A DNA stretch of 64,000 nucleotides from Aerococcus sp. (GCA_030528285.1 JAUMZE010000002.1:176540-240539), one strand, 5' to 3'; shown: positions 25,623-36,418, counted from the stretch's first letter. The notes: generated by a model not told the origin, from the letters alone. Made by a program: numbers and translations.

Positions 25623-26975
25623 ATGGAAAATAATAATAAATTTGTGGTGTGGATGGATAAAGCCATCATGCAGCCACTCGCAAAGTTCTCGCAGTTTAAG
25701 TTTGTGCGGGCAATTGCCAACACCGGGATGGCCGTTATTCCATTTACGATTGTTGGATCGATGTTTCTCGTGTTGTCTGTTATTCCAACCGTTGTACCAG
25801 CCTTACAAGGAGTGTATGACGCAACATTAGGGCGGATCGAGAATCTCTATATGATTGCGAACACCGCAACCATGGGGATTTTGTCTCTGTACTTCAATAT
25901 TAGTTTAGGGTTTGAATTCACCAAGATTTATCATGAAGAAGAAAAACTCGACATGTCACCATTGAACGGGGCACTCCTCGGTTTAATGGCTTACTTCATG
26001 TGCATTCCGCAATTATTCATTAACGATGGGAAACTCGAACTCCTCAACACCATGACCGACGATATGAAAGTCGTGGATGGTTGGCAAATGTCCGGTGGGG
26101 TCGTTCGTCTCAGCACGAGTGGGATTTTCACTGCGATTATTATGGCAGTTTTAGCCGTTATGCTCTACCGTCTTTGTGTGAAGAACAAATGGACGATTAA
26201 GTTACCAGACAGCGTACCAGAAGGGGTCGCAAACTCCTTTACCGCATTGATTCCAGCATTTGTGATTGCCTTTGTTGTATTGATTTTGAACGGGTTACTC
26301 TCATTAATTGGTTACGACGTGTTCACGATTGTTGCTGTACCATTCGGGTTCGTAACAAATTTGACGAGTTCCTTCATCGGGATTCTCGTGATCGAATTCT
26401 TGATCCAAGCGCTTTGGTTCGTTGGGGTGCATGGGGCAACGATTATTACTTCGATCATCCAACCAATTACTTTAGCAAACTTGGCAACGAATGCCGCTCA
26501 TAAAACGGTGATTCCATGGGCCGGTGAATTCAATAACTCCTTCGTTACAATCGGTGGGTCCGGGGCGACGTTACTGTTGTCATTCTGGATGGCTAACCGT
26601 GCGCGTTCCGAACAATTGAGTGCGATCGGTAAAGCTGAAGCCGTGCCAGCACTCTTCAATATTAATGAACCATTAATCTTCGGGTTGCCATTCCTCTACA
26701 ATGTCGATTTGATGATTCCGTGGTTCCTCGCTCCAATGGCGTCCTCCGCAATTGGTTATTGGGCAATTAAATTGGGTGTTGTTCGTCCAGTAGTGGCTCA
26801 AATCGCATGGCCAACGCCAATTGGTCTCGGTGGTTTGATCAGTACCGGGGGCGACTGGAAAGGGTTCATCCTGGCGATTGTCTGCGCCGTGGTAGCCTTC
26901 CTGATTTACTACCCATTCATCCGCAAATACGATAAGAAACTCGTAGCGCAGGAACAAGCAATGGCTGAAGAATAA
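25623..26975 (+). CDS. PTS lactose/cellobiose-class EIIC permease
   Basis: 450 residues, about ten membrane helices. Family segments visible: an amphipathic N-terminus (MDKAIMQPLAKFSQFKFVRA), GVHGATIITSIIQP near 265, and FNINEPLIFGLPFLYN near 340, the substrate-region NEP motif. Start ATG with GGGGGAT just upstream. Imports and phosphorylates a beta-glucoside with the IIB/IIA of the same operon; the GH1 enzyme that follows splits the product. Confidence 0.93.
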   Translation: MENNNKFVVWMDKAIMQPLAKFSQFKFVRAIANTGMAVIPFTIVGSMFLVLSVIPTVVPALQGVYDATLGRIENLYMIANTATMGILSLYFNISLGFEFTKIYHEEEKLDMSPLNGALLGLMAYFMCIPQLFINDGKLELLNTMTDDMKVVDGWQMSGGVVRLSTSGIFTAIIMAVLAVMLYRLCVKNKWTIKLPDSVPEGVANSFTALIPAFVIAFVVLILNGLLSLIGYDVFTIVAVPFGFVTNLTSSFIGILVIEFLIQALWFVGVHGATIITSIIQPITLANLATNAAHKTVIPWAGEFNNSFVTIGGSGATLLLSFWMANRARSEQLSAIGKAEAVPALFNINEPLIFGLPFLYNVDLMIPWFLAPMASSAIGYWAIKLGVVRPVVAQIAWPTPIGLGGLISTGGDWKGFILAIVCAVVAFLIYYPFIRKYDKKLVAQEQAMAEE

Positions 26976-27006
26976 GTCGTTAGTAACTGAGATTAAGGAC
27001 AGGTAA

Positions 27007-28455
<1,449 letters not shown>

Positions 28456-28474
28456 GAGCGAGTGATTCGCATTC

Positions 28475-28507
28475 AAAAGTCAGGGTAAAAATCCCCTGGC
28501 TTTTTTG
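28475..28507 (+). terminator. Intrinsic terminator of the beta-glucoside operon
   Basis: AAGTCAGGG / CCCCTGGCTT stem, AT-rich loop, then TTTTTT. Confidence 0.8.
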
Positions 28508-28562
28508 TGTGGGAAGAGGGGACTATCACTCACTATTTTAAAATACTAAGGTCAAAAACTTA

Positions 28563-28591
28563 TTGAGCAGGATGTCGGCCAACTGTATAAA
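28563..28591 (+). promoter_or_regulatory. Sigma-A promoter of the deoxynucleoside kinase gene
   Basis: TTGAGC (28563-28568), exactly 17 bases, TATAAA (28586-28591). Predicted start near 28598, which gives a leader of nearly 160 bases. Confidence 0.6.
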
Positions 28592-28598
28592 AATAGGA

Positions 28599-28755
28599 TG
28601 TGCTTACAAGATGTGGCGCAGTGGAATGAGCGTTGACCGCCATATAGTGGGGTGATAAAATGGTCGGTAGAATTTTACAGCCGGTAGCTCGAAGGTCCCA
28701 CAACAGAGGGATTGATTGAGCTACGTGCGTCAAGCAAAGCGGGGGGATTATTATT
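28599..28755 (+). promoter_or_regulatory. Structured leader of the deoxynucleoside kinase gene
   Basis: Two stem-loops are visible. The first pairs ACCGCCAT (about 28635-28642) with ATGGTCGGT (one bulge). The second, 28684-28724, pairs GTAGCTC with GAGCTAC and GGTCCC with GGGATT inside. The ribosome site (GGGGGG) comes 20 bases later. No known riboswitch core was recognised, and there is no T-box sequence. Possible regulatory RNA. Confidence 0.35.
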
Positions 28756-29403
28756 GTGATCATATTTGCAGGTGTCATTGGTGCCGGTAAAACGACCTAT
28801 GCCAAACGTTTAGCCGAAACCTTAGGAAGTCGGGTGTTTCTTGAAGAGGTGGATGATACACCCATCCTTACCAAATACTATGAAGACGCCAAACGCTATG
28901 CCTTTTCGCTGCAGATTCATTTCCTCAATAAACGCTTTGAATTGATCAAGGAAGCGTTCAACGAGAATGATACGGTGCTGGATCGCTCCATTTATGAAGA
29001 TCAGGTTTTTGCTTGGGCGAACATGAAGAACGGGAATATCTCGCCGGAAGAATGGCAGATTTATACTGATTTATTGGATAATATGATGGAAGAACTCGAA
29101 GGCACGCCGAAAAAAGCGCCGGACCTCCTCATTTATCTCGATGTGTCATTTGAACATGAGCTCGCCAACATCAAGAAGCGTGGGCGTAAATTTGAGCAGA
29201 TCGAAACAGATACCACGCTCCTCACCTACTATAAACAGCTCTATGATCAATATCAGGACTGGATCAATCACTATGACGCCTCTGAAGTTCTCAAAATCCC
29301 AGCTGACCAATATGACATCTTTAACCCTAATGATTGGGAATCGGTCTATGGGATGATTCAGGAACGAATGGACGCATTAAATCCAGCCGCCATCTTAGCG
29401 TAA
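28756..29403 (+). CDS. Deoxynucleoside kinase
   Basis: 215 residues, starting GTG with GGGGGG ahead. Phosphorylates deoxyadenosine/deoxyguanosine (or other deoxynucleosides) for salvage. P-loop GVIGAGKTTYAK at the N-terminus, the LEEVDDTP substrate segment, DRSIYED (the D-R-S motif) near residue 77, and an Arg-rich lid (KKRGRKFEQIE). Lactobacilli carry paired dAK/dGK enzymes; only one is here. Subtype cannot be settled by eye. Confidence 0.87.
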   Translation: MIIFAGVIGAGKTTYAKRLAETLGSRVFLEEVDDTPILTKYYEDAKRYAFSLQIHFLNKRFELIKEAFNENDTVLDRSIYEDQVFAWANMKNGNISPEEWQIYTDLLDNMMEELEGTPKKAPDLLIYLDVSFEHELANIKKRGRKFEQIETDTTLLTYYKQLYDQYQDWINHYDASEVLKIPADQYDIFNPNDWESVYGMIQERMDALNPAAILA

Positions 29404-29544
29404 AATCTCGACCTGCTTTTATGCGGGGCTTTTATATTTGTAGGTTGCTGGAAGTGTCTCTCTGTTGAACCGTTTCCTTTGCTTTTGAAGTGATTTCTCC
29501 CTACACTGGTAATTAGTAAGGAATCGGCACAAGGAGGAATTATA

Positions 29545-30192
29545 ATGAAAGTACTCGTCATTGGGGCACACGGGAAAGTCGGTCAGCGTGTAATGAAGGC
29601 AATGCAGGCGGATAATCGTTATGAACCGGTCGCATTTGTCAGGAAACAAGAGCAGGTTGATGAATACAAAGACTTAGGGATGAATGGGCGTCTTGGCAAT
29701 CTGTTCGGGACAGTGGATGAAATCAAGGAAACCATGGACGGGGTGGACGCTGTGGTGTTCAGTGCCGGCGCTGGTGGATCGAGTGACGCGAATACGATTC
29801 TGGTCGATCTCGACGGTGCTGTGAAAACCATGGAAGCAGCTGAGCAACTGGGGATCCACCGTTTCATCATGGTGAGTGCATATGGGGCAGGTGAACGTGA
29901 GCGTTGGTCCAAATCGATCATTCCGTACTACGCCACTAAGATGTATGCGGATCGTGAACTGATGCGGACGGATCTCGACTATACCATCTTGCGTCCAGGA
30001 CATCTCGGAGATGACGAGGGCACCGGTAAAATTCAACTGGTGACCTCAGAAACAGGGGAACCGGATGATTATACGACACAGCGCGATGATGTGTGTGAAA
30101 CCATCCTCACCGTACTTCCTAAAAAGAGCACCTATCGCCAGGTTTATGAATTTGTGTCGGGGGAAACGCCAATTACAGATGTCTTCGAATAG
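29545..30192 (+). CDS. NAD(P)-binding oxidoreductase (atypical SDR, YwnB/YhfK type)
   Basis: 215 residues. N-terminal dinucleotide motif VLVIGAHGKVGQRVM; a VVFSAGAGG strand; and the YATKMYADRELMRTDLDYTILRPG region that matches the NAD(P)H-binding SDR family. AAGGAGG precedes the ATG. Small stand-alone reductase or sensor of unknown substrate. A broken relative of the same superfamily lies at 50480. Confidence 0.82.
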   Translation: MKVLVIGAHGKVGQRVMKAMQADNRYEPVAFVRKQEQVDEYKDLGMNGRLGNLFGTVDEIKETMDGVDAVVFSAGAGGSSDANTILVDLDGAVKTMEAAEQLGIHRFIMVSAYGAGERERWSKSIIPYYATKMYADRELMRTDLDYTILRPGHLGDDEGTGKIQLVTSETGEPDDYTTQRDDVCETILTVLPKKSTYRQVYEFVSGETPITDVFE

Positions 30193-30222
30193 GCGTTTTT
30201 AGCCGGATATTAGCGAGAACGA

Positions 30223-30251
30223 TTGACGGATACCGATTCCTTGATTATAAT
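30223..30251 (+). promoter_or_regulatory. Sigma-A promoter of alaS
   Basis: TTGACG, 17 bases, TATAAT: close to consensus. Start of transcription near 30258, directly before the T-box leader. Confidence 0.75.
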
Positions 30252-30257
30252 TTGAGA

Positions 30258-30468
30258 GACTGTAGAAGGACATAACAAGCCTCAAACAGCGAGGGTGGTT
30301 GGTGTGAGCACCCATTCGGCGATGTTGCTCCCTTCTAGACAGATGAGTGAAAACTGATCGGTGTTCCCGTTATCGAACAATCTTAAGAGGTAATATCAAA
30401 CACGATGATGTTGCAAGTAAGGTGGTACCGCGCCATGCGTCCTTACAAGCAAGATGATCGTGTTTTTC
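30258..30468 (+). ncRNA. T-box leader of alaS
   Basis: A tRNA-sensing antitermination leader. Stem I runs from TAGAAGG (30263-30269) to CCTTCTA (30331-30337); just inside its 3' arm GCT (30327-30329) is the likely alanine specifier codon. The T-box AAGGTGGTACCGCG lies at 30419-30432. The terminator pairs AACACGATGATG near 30400 with ATGATCGTGTT followed by TTTTT (to 30468). Uncharged tRNA-Ala would stabilise the antiterminator and allow alaS expression. Confidence 0.93.
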
Positions 30469-30482
30469 ATTTGGAGGTATTT

Positions 30483-33137
30483 ATGGAAGCATTAACGAGT
30501 CAAGAAATCCGTACATTATGGTTAAAGTTCTGGGAATCAAAGGGGCACAACATTGTTAAAAGTGCCTCGCTCGTCCCACACAATGATCCAACGTTACTCT
30601 GGATCAACTCCGGGGTGGCAGCCATCAAGCACTATCTCGATGGGTCGGAGGTGCCAGAGAATCCGCGCATTGCCAACGTCCAGAAATGTATCCGGACCAA
30701 CGATATTGATAATGTTGGGCACACTGCACGTCACCAAACGCTCTTTGAAATGCTCGGAAATTGGTCAATTGGGGACTACTTCAAGGCAGAGATGCTTCCA
30801 TGGGCGTGGGAATTTCTGACGGGTGAAGAGTGGCTGCACCTAGACCCGAGTCGTCTCTACATGACGTACTACCCAGATGATGTAGATACGCACCGCTACT
30901 GGCAGGAAGCAACCGGTCTGTCTGAGGAGCATTTCATTCCGCTCGAAGATAATATTTGGGATTTAGGCGCTGGTCCAAGTGGTCCGGACACGGAGATTTT
31001 TTTCGATCGCGGGGAAAAATTCCAAAATCTCCCAGATGACGATCCGGAAATGTATCCAGGGGGCGAGAATGAACGTTACCTAGAAATCTGGAATATCGTT
31101 TTTTCTCAGTGGAACCACATGCCGGATGACACCTATGAAGATCTCAAGCATAAAAACATCGATACTGGGATGGGGCTGGAACGGATGGCGAGTGTCATGC
31201 AGGAAACCCCAACCAACTTCGAAACAGACCTCTTTATGCCGATTATCCATGCGATTGAAGCCCTCAGTGACAATATACATTATGGTGACGATCCAAAAAC
31301 CGATGTCTCCTTCAAGGTGATTGCGGACCACGCTCGGGCAGTGAGCTTTGCGATTGGGGACGACGCCTTGCCATCCAATGAAGGACGCGGATATGTATTG
31401 CGTCGTCTGTTGCGTCGGGGAGTGATGCATGGACGTAAATTGGGTATTCAACGCACTTTCTTAGCGGATTTATTGCCGATCATCATTGATTCAATGGGGG
31501 AAGCTTATCCAGAAATTGTGACCCACCGCGATGTGATTCGCCAAGTGCTCACCCGTGAAGAAGAACGCTTCCAAGCAACCATTGAAGATGGCGAGAAGAT
31601 CTTGATGGAAAAAATGGATCGTCTAAAAGCAGAAGGTCAAAACGAACTCCCAGGGGGTGAAGCCTTCCAGTTGTTCGATACATATGGTTTCCCACTCGAA
31701 CTCACCGAGGAAATGCTCCGCGATGAAGGTTTCAGTGTGGACCAAGCTGGTTTTAATGAAGCGATGCAAGCGCAGAAAGAACGCGCACGGGCTGCTCGGA
31801 AGAAGATGGGCGGTTTAGCGGTACAGTCGACCGTGCTCGGAGAAATCGATGTGCCGAGTGTCTTCGTTGGTTATACAGAGGATACTTCCGATGCAACGAT
31901 CAACGCGCTCGTTCATGAGGATCAACTGGTGCAAGAGGTGCCAGCTGATACGGTGGTTTACCTCGTGACGGACAAAACCCCATTCTACGGCGAACGCGGG
32001 GGGCAAGTGGGGGATACCGGTATGATCTACAATGACAACGGTGATCTCGTGGGCCGCGTGATCGATACCCAACATGCGCCAAATGATCAGCCACTCCATG
32101 AGGTCGAAACTCTCCAGCCATTGACAGTCGGGCAAACCGTTCGCCTCGTTGTGGATAGTGAGCGCCGTCGTTTGATCAAGAAGAACCATACTGCGACCCA
32201 CATGCTCCACCAAGCTTTGAAAGAAGTGCTTGGCGACAATGTTAACCAGGCAGGATCCTTGTTAGATGATCACTATCTGCGCTTTGACTTTACGTATTTC
32301 GGTCAGGTGAGTGCAGAAGAACTCCAAAAAGTGGAAGACATCGTGAATACCCAGATTTTGAATGAACGCCCAGTAACCACGACGCTCACCACAGTGGAAG
32401 AAGCCAAAGCCAAACATGCGATGGCGTTGTTCGGGAATAAATACGATAAACTCGGTGAAAATGTCCGTCTCGTGAATATCGATCATTGGTCGCTCGAACT
32501 CTGCGGAGGAACGCACGTGAAGAATACCGCAGAAATCGGCCTCTTTGTGATTACCCAGGAAACCAGTGTCGGGTCCGGAGTACGGCGGATCGAAGCGCTC
32601 ACCTCTAAAGCAGCCATCAACTACTACCAGAAACGCACTCAGCTGTTGCAACAAATCGCCACAGAGGTCAAAGCGTCTCAAGTTAGTGACATCCTGCCAC
32701 GCTTAGAACAACAGGATCAGCAGTTGAAGGCGTTGGAACGTGAAGTGGAGTCCCTCCACCAAAAAGCTAACCATCAAGCAGCGAACCAATTACTGGAAGA
32801 CGTGAAGCGTGCGGGCCATTATCAATACATTGCGGCCTCCTTACCAAACCGCACAATGGATGATCTACGTCACGTGGCAGACGAATGGAAACAGCGGGAG
32901 GCATCGGATGTCCTCGTATTGGCAACGGCGAATGATGACAAAGCGAATCTGCTGGTTGCGGTGAAACCATCTGCAGTGACATCTGGCCTCAAAGCGGGCG
33001 ACTTGATTAAACCGTTAGCGAAACGTGTCGGCGGTGGCGGTGGAGGCCGTCCAGATATGGCTCAAGCCGGTGGGAAAAATCCAGCAGGCATTCCAGACGC
33101 GTTAGCACTTGTTGAAGAATTGTTACAGGAGGGTTAA
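30483..33137 (+). CDS. alaS: Alanyl-tRNA synthetase
   Basis: 884 residues, standard bacterial length. Class II catalytic domain at the N-terminus (TLLWINSGVAAIK, HHxTLFEMLGNWSIGDYF), editing domain with the zinc-site motifs HTATHMLHQ and CGGTHV, and a C-terminal DHHA1 region with a glycine-rich end (GGGGGGRPDMAQAGG). The in-frame ATG at 30405 lies inside the T-box, so ATG 30483 with TTGGAGG ahead is the start. Controlled by the T-box. Confidence 0.97.
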   Translation: MEALTSQEIRTLWLKFWESKGHNIVKSASLVPHNDPTLLWINSGVAAIKHYLDGSEVPENPRIANVQKCIRTNDIDNVGHTARHQTLFEMLGNWSIGDYFKAEMLPWAWEFLTGEEWLHLDPSRLYMTYYPDDVDTHRYWQEATGLSEEHFIPLEDNIWDLGAGPSGPDTEIFFDRGEKFQNLPDDDPEMYPGGENERYLEIWNIVFSQWNHMPDDTYEDLKHKNIDTGMGLERMASVMQETPTNFETDLFMPIIHAIEALSDNIHYGDDPKTDVSFKVIADHARAVSFAIGDDALPSNEGRGYVLRRLLRRGVMHGRKLGIQRTFLADLLPIIIDSMGEAYPEIVTHRDVIRQVLTREEERFQATIEDGEKILMEKMDRLKAEGQNELPGGEAFQLFDTYGFPLELTEEMLRDEGFSVDQAGFNEAMQAQKERARAARKKMGGLAVQSTVLGEIDVPSVFVGYTEDTSDATINALVHEDQLVQEVPADTVVYLVTDKTPFYGERGGQVGDTGMIYNDNGDLVGRVIDTQHAPNDQPLHEVETLQPLTVGQTVRLVVDSERRRLIKKNHTATHMLHQALKEVLGDNVNQAGSLLDDHYLRFDFTYFGQVSAEELQKVEDIVNTQILNERPVTTTLTTVEEAKAKHAMALFGNKYDKLGENVRLVNIDHWSLELCGGTHVKNTAEIGLFVITQETSVGSGVRRIEALTSKAAINYYQKRTQLLQQIATEVKASQVSDILPRLEQQDQQLKALEREVESLHQKANHQAANQLLEDVKRAGHYQYIAASLPNRTMDDLRHVADEWKQREASDVLVLATANDDKANLLVAVKPSAVTSGLKAGDLIKPLAKRVGGGGGGRPDMAQAGGKNPAGIPDALALVEELLQEG

Positions 33138-33164
33138 ATTTCTGTGATTCCATTCCCCCTGAGT

Positions 33165-33192
33165 TGTGAGTGCTTTCTATTTTCGATATAAT
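33165..33192 (+). promoter_or_regulatory. Promoter of ireB-ruvX
   Basis: TTGTGA (33165-33170), 16 bases, TATAAT (33187-33192), 40 bases ahead of ireB. Confidence 0.6.
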
Positions 33193-33231
33193 ACGTTCAA
33201 ACTAATGTCTTTTTAACACGGAGGTGCTAGC

Positions 33232-33492
33232 ATGAGTGCTAAGGACGAAACCGTTCTGTTTCATTTTGACGATAACAATGAAAAAGACGTCAAAGAAACG
33301 TTAGAAATTGTCTATGATGCGTTGGTCGACAAAGGCTACAATCCTATCAACCAAATCGTTGGATACTTACTTTCAGGGGATCCTGCCTACATTCCTCGTC
33401 ATAACCACGCACGGAATCTGATTCGTTACCATGAACGTGACGAAATTTTAGAGGAATTGATCCGCAGCTACATGGAACGGTCCGGTCGTTAA
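33232..33492 (+). CDS. ireB: IreB family protein (UPF0297)
   Basis: 86 residues. Contains the family pattern [20 protein letters not shown] near the start and [19 protein letters not shown] in the middle. IreB in Enterococcus faecalis is a substrate of the IreK Ser/Thr kinase and affects cephalosporin resistance. Always near alaS and ruvX in Firmicutes, as here. CGGAGGTG precedes the ATG. Its stop overlaps the ruvX start by one base. Confidence 0.95.
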   Translation: MSAKDETVLFHFDDNNEKDVKETLEIVYDALVDKGYNPINQIVGYLLSGDPAYIPRHNHARNLIRYHERDEILEELIRSYMERSGR

Positions 33493-33908
33493 TGCGAACG
33501 ATGGGGCTCGATGTCGGATCCAAGACAGTCGGTGTGGCTGTGAGTGATCCGTTGGGGTGGACAGCACAGGGTGTTGAAATTATTCCAATTAACGAGGCGA
33601 AGGAAGTATTCGGTCTCGAACGTTTAGGCGAATTGATCCAGGAATATCAGGTCAACAAGATCGTGATTGGTCTTCCCAAAAATATGAATAACACGGAAGG
33701 TCCGCGGGCAGAAGCGTCTCGTCATTATGGTGAATTAGTGACGGAGCAGTTCGATATCATGGTGGATTTCCAGGATGAACGCTTGACGACGGTTCAGGCG
33801 GAGCGCATGTTGATTGAACGTGCCGATGTCAGCCGCAACAAACGCAAGAAAGTTATCGATAAGTTGGCAGCGGTATTGATCCTGCAGAATTACTTGGATC
33901 GTCAATAG
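33492..33908 (+). CDS. ruvX: Holliday junction resolvase-like YqgF/RuvX
   Basis: 138 residues. RNase H-like fold: N-terminal [19 protein letters not shown] with the first catalytic aspartate, [15 protein letters not shown] in the middle and [10 protein letters not shown] with the second acidic pair. Thought to act in rRNA 16S maturation and/or recombination. Translationally coupled to ireB (TAATG). Confidence 0.95.
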   Translation: MRTMGLDVGSKTVGVAVSDPLGWTAQGVEIIPINEAKEVFGLERLGELIQEYQVNKIVIGLPKNMNNTEGPRAEASRHYGELVTEQFDIMVDFQDERLTTVQAERMLIERADVSRNKRKKVIDKLAAVLILQNYLDRQ

Positions 33909-33960
33909 TGAATCACAAATGGCTGGTAGAGACTTCAGCCGTGCAGTAAAGGAGTCGAGT

Positions 33961-34254
33961 ATGAGCGAAGTAAATGATGAAAACTTAATCACCCTCATTG
34001 ATGAAGAAGGAAACGAAACCCTCTATGAAATTCTGTTCACCTTCCACTCTGATGATTATAATCGTTCTTATGTTTTATTAGTGCCAGCAGAAACCAACGA
34101 TAATGAAGAAGTGATCGTGGAAGCTTATGCTTATACTGAACAAGAAGACAGCGACGATTTTGGTGAATTAGAAGAGATCGAGAGCGACGAAGAGTGGGAT
34201 ATGGTGGAAGAGGTATTAGGCACCTATCTTGCTGACGAAAACTTAAACGACTAA
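33961..34254 (+). CDS. DUF1292 family protein
   Basis: 97 residues. DUF1292 pattern ITLIDEEGNETLYEILFTF near the start; very acidic second half. AAAGGAG precedes ATG 33961, so the earlier in-frame start at 33919 is rejected. Conserved companion of ireB and ruvX in Firmicutes (YrzB in Bacillus). Function unknown. Confidence 0.92.
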   Translation: MSEVNDENLITLIDEEGNETLYEILFTFHSDDYNRSYVLLVPAETNDNEEVIVEAYAYTEQEDSDDFGELEEIESDEEWDMVEEVLGTYLADENLND

Positions 34255-34270
34255 CCGAGGAATGGTTAGA

Positions 34271-34314
34271 AAGAAAAGGGACGATTAGAGACTCATTGTC
34301 CCTTTCTTTTTCTT
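34271..34314 (+). terminator. Intrinsic terminator of the alaS-downstream operon
   Basis: AAGAAAAGGGAC / GTCCCTTTCTT stem, 16-base loop and T-rich tail. Confidence 0.8.
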
Positions 34315-34404
34315 AATGGCAAGACGTTCTTCTAATAAGTAAGCAAAACGGAAGAAGCTGGTTAAATCTATGAAGAACGAAGACGAAGGAGGTAGGCGAA
34401 AGAT

Positions 34405-35589
34405 ATGGCGAAAGAGCCCATCGAGAAACCTAAGCAATCAAAAGAATCAAACAAACGAAAGCAATCCGTAAAACCACCCAAATCCCAGAAACGATGGGGG
34501 AGACTCGTGGGACGGATTGTGGCGGTGGTGTTTGTTTTAGCCTTAATCTTAGGTGCGACCTTCTTCTATTTGGGAGCAACGGGTGGCATGGGTGACAAGA
34601 AAGAAGTCACTATTGAAATTCCTGAAGGCACCACCCAGTCGCAAGTGGCGGATCTGCTCTACAAGAAAGGGATCGTCTTTAATGGGGTACTCTTTAAGCT
34701 TTATCTGAAAACCGGTAGTCCCTTGAATGTTCGGAGCGGGAATTATGAAATGACCACCTCAATTGGTTTCCCTGAAGCTAAAGAACAGCTGGTGGAAAAT
34801 TTCAGTGGGGACAAAGCGACCGCAACTGTCACCATTCCTGAGGGGACCAATGTCGAGGGGATTGCGGATATCCTCGCCAAACAGTTCAAGAAAGACTCTA
34901 AAGACGTGTTGAAGACGATGAATGATGAAGACTTCCTCAAACGCCTGGAGAAGAAGTATCCGGAACTATTGAAGGATACCATGGAGAATAAAGATGTCCG
35001 CTATAAATTAGAAGGTTACCTCTTTCCATCGACTTATACGCTGACGGCGAGTGACAATGTCGAAAGCACGGTGGAGCAGATGGTGAGTCAGATGGATGTT
35101 GTCCGCGAGAAATATCAGGACAAGATCAAGCAATCGAAGTATTCCTTCCATCAGATCCTGACGCTCGCTTCTTTGATCGAATCAGAAGCCTCCAGTGCCA
35201 AGGATCGCCGGCTTATTTCGGGGGTCTTTTATAACCGCTTGAATCAGGATATGCCGCTGCAGTCGGATATCACGGTCAACTATGCGAATAAGAAGCACGC
35301 CTCCTATGTCACGGTCGACGATACCAAGATCGATTCACCGTACAATCTCTACCAGCACACGGGGTTAGGACCTGGCCCATTCGCTTCACCAGGAGAGGAC
35401 AGTATTGTCGCTACACTGAATCCAACTGAGAGCGACTACCTCTACTTTGTGGCAGATCTCAAGTCAGGTGAGGTCTACTACTCCAATACCTACGATGAAC
35501 ACATGCAGAAAGTCGACCAATATGTATCCGAAGAAGACGCTAAACTTGCGGAAAGCGGCAGTTCATCGGAGAGTAGCAGTGGCGAATAA
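34405..35589 (+). CDS. mltG: Endolytic peptidoglycan transglycosylase MltG
   Basis: 394 residues. Cytoplasmic basic tail (1-32), one membrane helix (about 33-57), a LysM-like region (about 66-115) and the YceG catalytic domain with LASLIESEAS; Glu259 corresponds to the catalytic glutamate. The QSDITVNYA and GPGPFASPG motifs follow. Cuts nascent peptidoglycan strands at the membrane. The C-terminus is a short Ser/Glu tail. AAGGAGGT precedes the ATG. Confidence 0.95.
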   Translation: MAKEPIEKPKQSKESNKRKQSVKPPKSQKRWGRLVGRIVAVVFVLALILGATFFYLGATGGMGDKKEVTIEIPEGTTQSQVADLLYKKGIVFNGVLFKLYLKTGSPLNVRSGNYEMTTSIGFPEAKEQLVENFSGDKATATVTIPEGTNVEGIADILAKQFKKDSKDVLKTMNDEDFLKRLEKKYPELLKDTMENKDVRYKLEGYLFPSTYTLTASDNVESTVEQMVSQMDVVREKYQDKIKQSKYSFHQILTLASLIESEASSAKDRRLISGVFYNRLNQDMPLQSDITVNYANKKHASYVTVDDTKIDSPYNLYQHTGLGPGPFASPGEDSIVATLNPTESDYLYFVADLKSGEVYYSNTYDEHMQKVDQYVSEEDAKLAESGSSSESSSGE

Positions 35590-35610
35590 GCATCAATGAC
35601 TAATAAACGT

Positions 35611-35660
35611 AATCGCGCCCGCTCATTGTTCCTAGTCAGAGGCAGTGACGGCGCGATTTT
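35611..35660 (+). terminator. Intrinsic terminator
   Basis: AATCGCGCCCG / CGGCGCGATT stem followed by TTTTTG. Confidence 0.8.
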
Positions 35661-35782
35661 TGTTTTGGTAAATACCGCCAGTAGCTTGACGCAGACTGTA
35701 AGTGAGGACACACTTAAGAACGAGTGAGGGTATGATTTAATGATTCATAGAACCAAAAATATGTATTTGGAGTGGAAGAATC

Positions 35783-36028
35783 ATGATGGCTAAGTCAAAG
35801 AGAAGGCATTTAACCGAAGAAGAAGTGGCTAAGATTGTGCAAGATAGGAGAGACTCAGAAACTAGAAGGCCTAAAACGATAGAAAGCGCGAAAATAGTTA
35901 AACAACACTTAAAAAAATATGAACGTGCTATTCAGAGATATAAGGCATGGGGAGACGAAGAAGGCGTTGCTTACCGTGAAAAGAAATTAAGAGAACTAAT
36001 GGAAGAGCCATCAGAAAATATGATTTAA
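35783..36028 (+). CDS. Small basic protein of unknown function
   Basis: 81 residues (or 80 from ATG 35786). Highly charged, mostly helical: HLTEEEVAKIVQDRRDSE, then a Lys/Arg-rich helix and KKLRELMEEPSE. No signal or membrane segment. GGAG/GGAAG motifs precede the start. It directly precedes a broken gene. Not recognised; it could be a nucleic-acid-associated protein. Confidence 0.5.
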   Translation: MMAKSKRRHLTEEEVAKIVQDRRDSETRRPKTIESAKIVKQHLKKYERAIQRYKAWGDEEGVAYREKKLRELMEEPSENMI

Positions 36029-36056
36029 AAATAAACATAAGCACTTAACGGATTGA

Positions 36057-36418
36057 GTGGATGTGCCCCCCCAAAAAGTTGTAAAAAAGAAGAAAAGGTT
36101 AAGAGCACAATATGAACAGCGAAAACCGGAGATGGGGATTGTTTGCTGGCAAAGTGGGGACTTGATGTGGATCACAAAATCCCAGGATGCGAAGGCGACC
36201 TATAATAATCCTTTATTTCAATTAAATTGGGATCGTGGCCCAATAAAGAAATGCAAATGGCCTATAACCAAGCACCTGATGCATTTGAATGGAGTGTGTT
36301 GAAGCCACTCGAGTATGCGGAACGTGAGGATGATCACAGTGACGATTTGGAGCTCTTGTATATGATCTGTCTGGAAGAAATTCTCGATGTCAAACCGATG
36401 AAACCCGGGAAACGCTAA
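36057..36418 (+). pseudogene. Frameshifted GIY-YIG-nuclease-like small gene
   Basis: Frame 1 reads QYEQRKPEMGIVCWQSGDLM and NNPLFQLN; after 36224 the homologous continuation LGSWPNKEMQMAYNQAPDAF is in another frame, ending VKPMKPGKR. Adding one A to the AAA at 36224-36226 restores one open frame FQLKLGSWPNKE. A C7 and A5 run close to the start also obscures initiation. Resembles a short Lactobacillales protein family annotated as GIY-YIG nuclease; that assignment is from memory and moderate. Confidence 0.65.

Noticed and set aside
28684-28724. Stem-loop considered as a tRNA-like gene
   Set aside because: Only one arm pairs well; no T-loop, acceptor stem or CCA end.
30405-30482. Upstream ATG extension of alaS
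   Set aside because: It lies within the T-box and terminator; ATG 30483 has the ribosome site and the standard AlaS N-terminus.
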